From Clostridia bacterium (GTDB lineage: Bacteria > Bacillota > Clostridia > Oscillospirales > Acutalibacteraceae): 14,148 nt of DNA. The notes under the pieces are model-generated. The model saw only the letters and a list, made by a program, of their open reading frames with translations. It had not been told where the DNA came from and ran no database searches. The stretch lies in assembly GCA_900771185.1 (NCBI GenBank), contig CAAGND010000266.1:1-14148 (forward strand), given 5' to 3'. A program made the translations under genes and the position numbers. This document shows, piece by piece, positions 12,158 through 14,148 of the stretch (positions are counted from its first letter, which is position 1; the number at the start of each line of letters is the position of its first letter).

Positions 12158-13795
12158 ATGTCAGAAATTAAAAAAGCAACTATTTTGACGGAAAAATTTA
12201 ATGTCCTCAAAGATCAATATTCCGGAGACATAGATGATATCGACGTTCTCACAACATTATCACAAAAAATTATTGTTCCTATGCTTGAACTTGATTTTGA
12301 TGTGGGCTGCAGTATGTGGGAATATGTTTTGTCTCACTACTATGGAAAATGTTATGATGTCTGTTATAACCACCTCACAGACGATATTGTTGAAAGCTCT
12401 GAAACAGATATTCTTGCCCAAGTTTTTCGCAGCAATGAGACTATTAAAAAATATGTTTTCTTATTAGACCCTTATGAAGATCATTTGCATTGTGAGTGGT
12501 TTATATGCGATTTAATACTGATGGAAGAGTACGATCTGGCAGACGAGTTGCTCTGCCTTTATTCTCAGAATAATAACGGTGAGAATGATCCGGAAGAAAA
12601 CTTATATTCTGTCTTATATCATGCAATCAATAGTTGCGAAAGCAAATGGAAGATTAATTCTGCCGGAATTGACTTTCTCAATCGATGGATACCGAAAGTT
12701 CAGTCCAAAACTAAAAGAGCAGAGCTTGAAGTTGCCCTGCTGTCACTTATAGATTGTGTTGAAGGGGATGCACCTAAAGGCGATATACCGTTTAGCCTGT
12801 TAATGAGTGAAGGCGGTCTGCAAATGTTCATGGAAGACAGCTTGAAAGCAGGAAATGCACAGGATAGTTTTAGCGAGTTTATGGAAACTCGAGCGAAAAA
12901 CAATATGACCAAATCAGCGGCTGCTCAGAAAAAAGAAGAGCAGCAAGAAAATATTCAACTGCAGACGATGTTTGATATGGACGAGTTGGAAAAAAGTCTT
13001 GCTGAGTTGGATTCACTTGTTGGTTTGCAAGAGGTAAAGGCGGAGATAAGCACCCTGACAAACTTGATGCGTATTCGCCGCATCCGCTCTGAACGGGGGA
13101 TGAAAGCACCCGACACTTCTCAACATCTTGTCTTTTCGGGAAATCCCGGAACAGGAAAAACAACGGTGGCAAGAATTATCAGCAAGGTATATCATGCGTT
13201 GGGGTTCCTCAGCAAGGGACATTTGGTTGAAGTTGATCGAAGCGGACTGGTTGCCGGTTATGTAGGGCAAACAGCGATTAAAACTCAAGAAGTAATTCAA
13301 AGAGCTCTTGGCGGAATTTTGTTCATAGATGAGGCATACTCGCTGGCTCCGGAACGCAGTGAAAATGATTTTGGTCAAGAAGCAATTGACACAATACTTA
13401 AAGCCATGGAAGATCACAGGGATGATTTTGTGGTCATCGTTGCAGGGTATGATAACCTCATGCCACGGTTTATAGACTCCAATCCGGGCTTGAAATCGCG
13501 CTTCAACAAATATATATTTTTCCCTGACTATAACGAAGAAGAGCTTTTTCTAATTTTCAAAACATTTCTCCAAAAAAATGATTATGTCATTGATGACGAT
13601 GCAGCAGAGCTTGTTAAGCAGCACTTGAGTAAGCTGTACCTGAATAGGGATGATAATTTCGGCAACGCAAGAGATGTTCGCAATTTGTTTGAAAAAATGA
13701 TTTCAAATCAAGCTAACAGGCTCATGAATACCGAACTTTCATCCAATGATATAATTGCGCGAATTACCGTTGAGGATCTTCAAAACATAGTTTGA
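12158..13795 (+). CDS. CbbX/SpoVK-type AAA+ ATPase with unrecognised N-terminal half
   Basis: A 545-residue protein. Residues about 1-250 are mostly helical, acidic and Leu/Asp/Cys-rich and match nothing I recognise. A Gln/Glu-rich linker (about 250-275) follows, then a CbxX/CfxQ-type AAA+ domain beginning LVGLQEVKAEI: Walker A GNPGTGKTT (Lys334), pore loop GYVGQT (367-372), Walker B LFIDEA (Asp391-Glu392), sensor-1 region VVIVAGYDN, arginine finger in NPGLKSRF (Arg448) and sensor-2 GNARDVRN (Arg505). All motor residues are present, so an active hexameric remodelling ATPase is likely. Relatives remodel Rubisco (CbbX), act in sporulation (SpoVK) or work with type VII secretion (EccA); no partner of these is adjacent. 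By eye it is richer in A/T than its neighbours, which suggests acquisition. ATG is preceded by AAGGGGA at seven bases. Confidence 0.9.
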   Translation: MSEIKKATILTEKFNVLKDQYSGDIDDIDVLTTLSQKIIVPMLELDFDVGCSMWEYVLSHYYGKCYDVCYNHLTDDIVESSETDILAQVFRSNETIKKYVFLLDPYEDHLHCEWFICDLILMEEYDLADELLCLYSQNNNGENDPEENLYSVLYHAINSCESKWKINSAGIDFLNRWIPKVQSKTKRAELEVALLSLIDCVEGDAPKGDIPFSLLMSEGGLQMFMEDSLKAGNAQDSFSEFMETRAKNNMTKSAAAQKKEEQQENIQLQTMFDMDELEKSLAELDSLVGLQEVKAEISTLTNLMRIRRIRSERGMKAPDTSQHLVFSGNPGTGKTTVARIISKVYHALGFLSKGHLVEVDRSGLVAGYVGQTAIKTQEVIQRALGGILFIDEAYSLAPERSENDFGQEAIDTILKAMEDHRDDFVVIVAGYDNLMPRFIDSNPGLKSRFNKYIFFPDYNEEELFLIFKTFLQKNDYVIDDDAAELVKQHLSKLYLNRDDNFGNARDVRNLFEKMISNQANRLMNTELSSNDIIARITVEDLQNIV

Positions 13796-13869
13796 CAGGT
13801 CAAAAGCTGCTCAAAGGTTCCTTTGTGTGCGGTGATTTCAAGCGGTCAATATCATTTTGTATATATTTT

Positions 13870-13902
13870 AAGGGCAATGCCATTTTGAGGCATTGCCCTT
13901 TT
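13870..13902 (+). terminator. Terminator of the AAA+ gene
   Basis: AAGGGCAATGCC (13870-13881) pairs perfectly with GGCATTGCCCTT (13889-13900) over a seven-base loop, followed by TTTT. Confidence 0.8.
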
Positions 13903-14148
13903 GCCTGCAACCCTTGACCGACGACCACAATTCTTGCTTCGCAAAACCTGTTTTGTGAGCGATTCCCGGACAGGTAATTTTTTATGAAGGATCTTCGCGG
14001 CGCTTCGGCTCACTCCCTCCCGCGCCTCGACGCGGGGTTCTCGTCTCCCCATAAAAAAAGATACATTTTCATTTTTGCAGAAGTTTTGAACCCTTGTATG
14101 GCTATTAAAACATACTTTTGATAGCTAATGAAATATTGCTGCGCAATA
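13903..14148. other. Non-coding, repeat-like DNA at the window end
   Basis: No gene is visible. Small hairpins occur, for example TTGC-TTC-GCAA near 13935 and GGGG/CCCC around 14036-14050 followed on the plus strand by an A-run. The GC-rich CGGCGCTTCGGCTCACTCC stretch (about 13998-14017) resembles in style the palindromic DNA at 9066-9160, without a long identical match. Confidence 0.4.

Overview
The window looks like chromosomal DNA from an anaerobic Clostridia-type Firmicute, most likely a gut Oscillospirales or Ruminococcaceae relative. The placement rests on strong GGAGG-type ribosome binding sites, an ExoA-like AP endonuclease, a Veg-family protein, Cys-Lys-Asp-Lys lipoproteins with Thr/Ser/Asp-rich linkers, a GH78 alpha-L-rhamnosidase and an LdhA-type fermentative D-lactate dehydrogenase. 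It is inference from gene content and style; no ribosomal RNA or other taxonomic marker is present.

Layout. 1-240: the C-terminal end of a dCMP deaminase, closed by a terminator. 275-1039 (minus): exodeoxyribonuclease III. 1079-1578: a long non-coding stretch with a repeated 16-bp motif arranged as inverted repeats, and a good promoter that would put one inverted-repeat element in the 5' leader of the next operon. 1579-3561: two tandem paralogous lipoproteins of unknown function. 3674-4963: a cytosolic metal-dependent amidohydrolase with its own promoter. 5006-5272 (minus): a Veg-family small protein. 5326-5556: the surviving 3' end of a membrane-protein gene. 5688-8021: a cytoplasmic GH78 family glycosidase. 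8146-8916 (minus): trans-aconitate 2-methyltransferase. 8980-9244: palindrome-rich repeat DNA carrying an 18-bp copy of the adjacent tRNA 3' end. 9245-9321 (minus): tRNA-Arg(ACG). 9496-10401 (minus): a two-TM protein that looks like a degenerate SipW-type signal peptidase. 10695-11678: D-lactate dehydrogenase. 11679-12157: mostly non-coding, ending in a consensus sigma-A promoter. 12158-13795: a CbbX/SpoVK-type AAA+ ATPase with an unrecognised N-terminal half. 13796-14148: terminator and repeat-like non-coding DNA.

Most genes are single transcription units with a recognisable promoter and an intrinsic terminator; the lipoprotein pair is the only clear operon. The metabolic genes fit a saccharolytic fermenter: an intracellular rhamnosidase for imported plant glycosides, and lactate formation to reoxidise NADH. 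The genes do not form one pathway. I do not see a complete, convincing new system. The points that most deserve a second look are the inverted-repeat leader before the lipoproteins, the tRNA-Arg 3'-end duplication, the degenerate signal-peptidase-like protein and the AAA+ protein with an orphan N-terminal domain.
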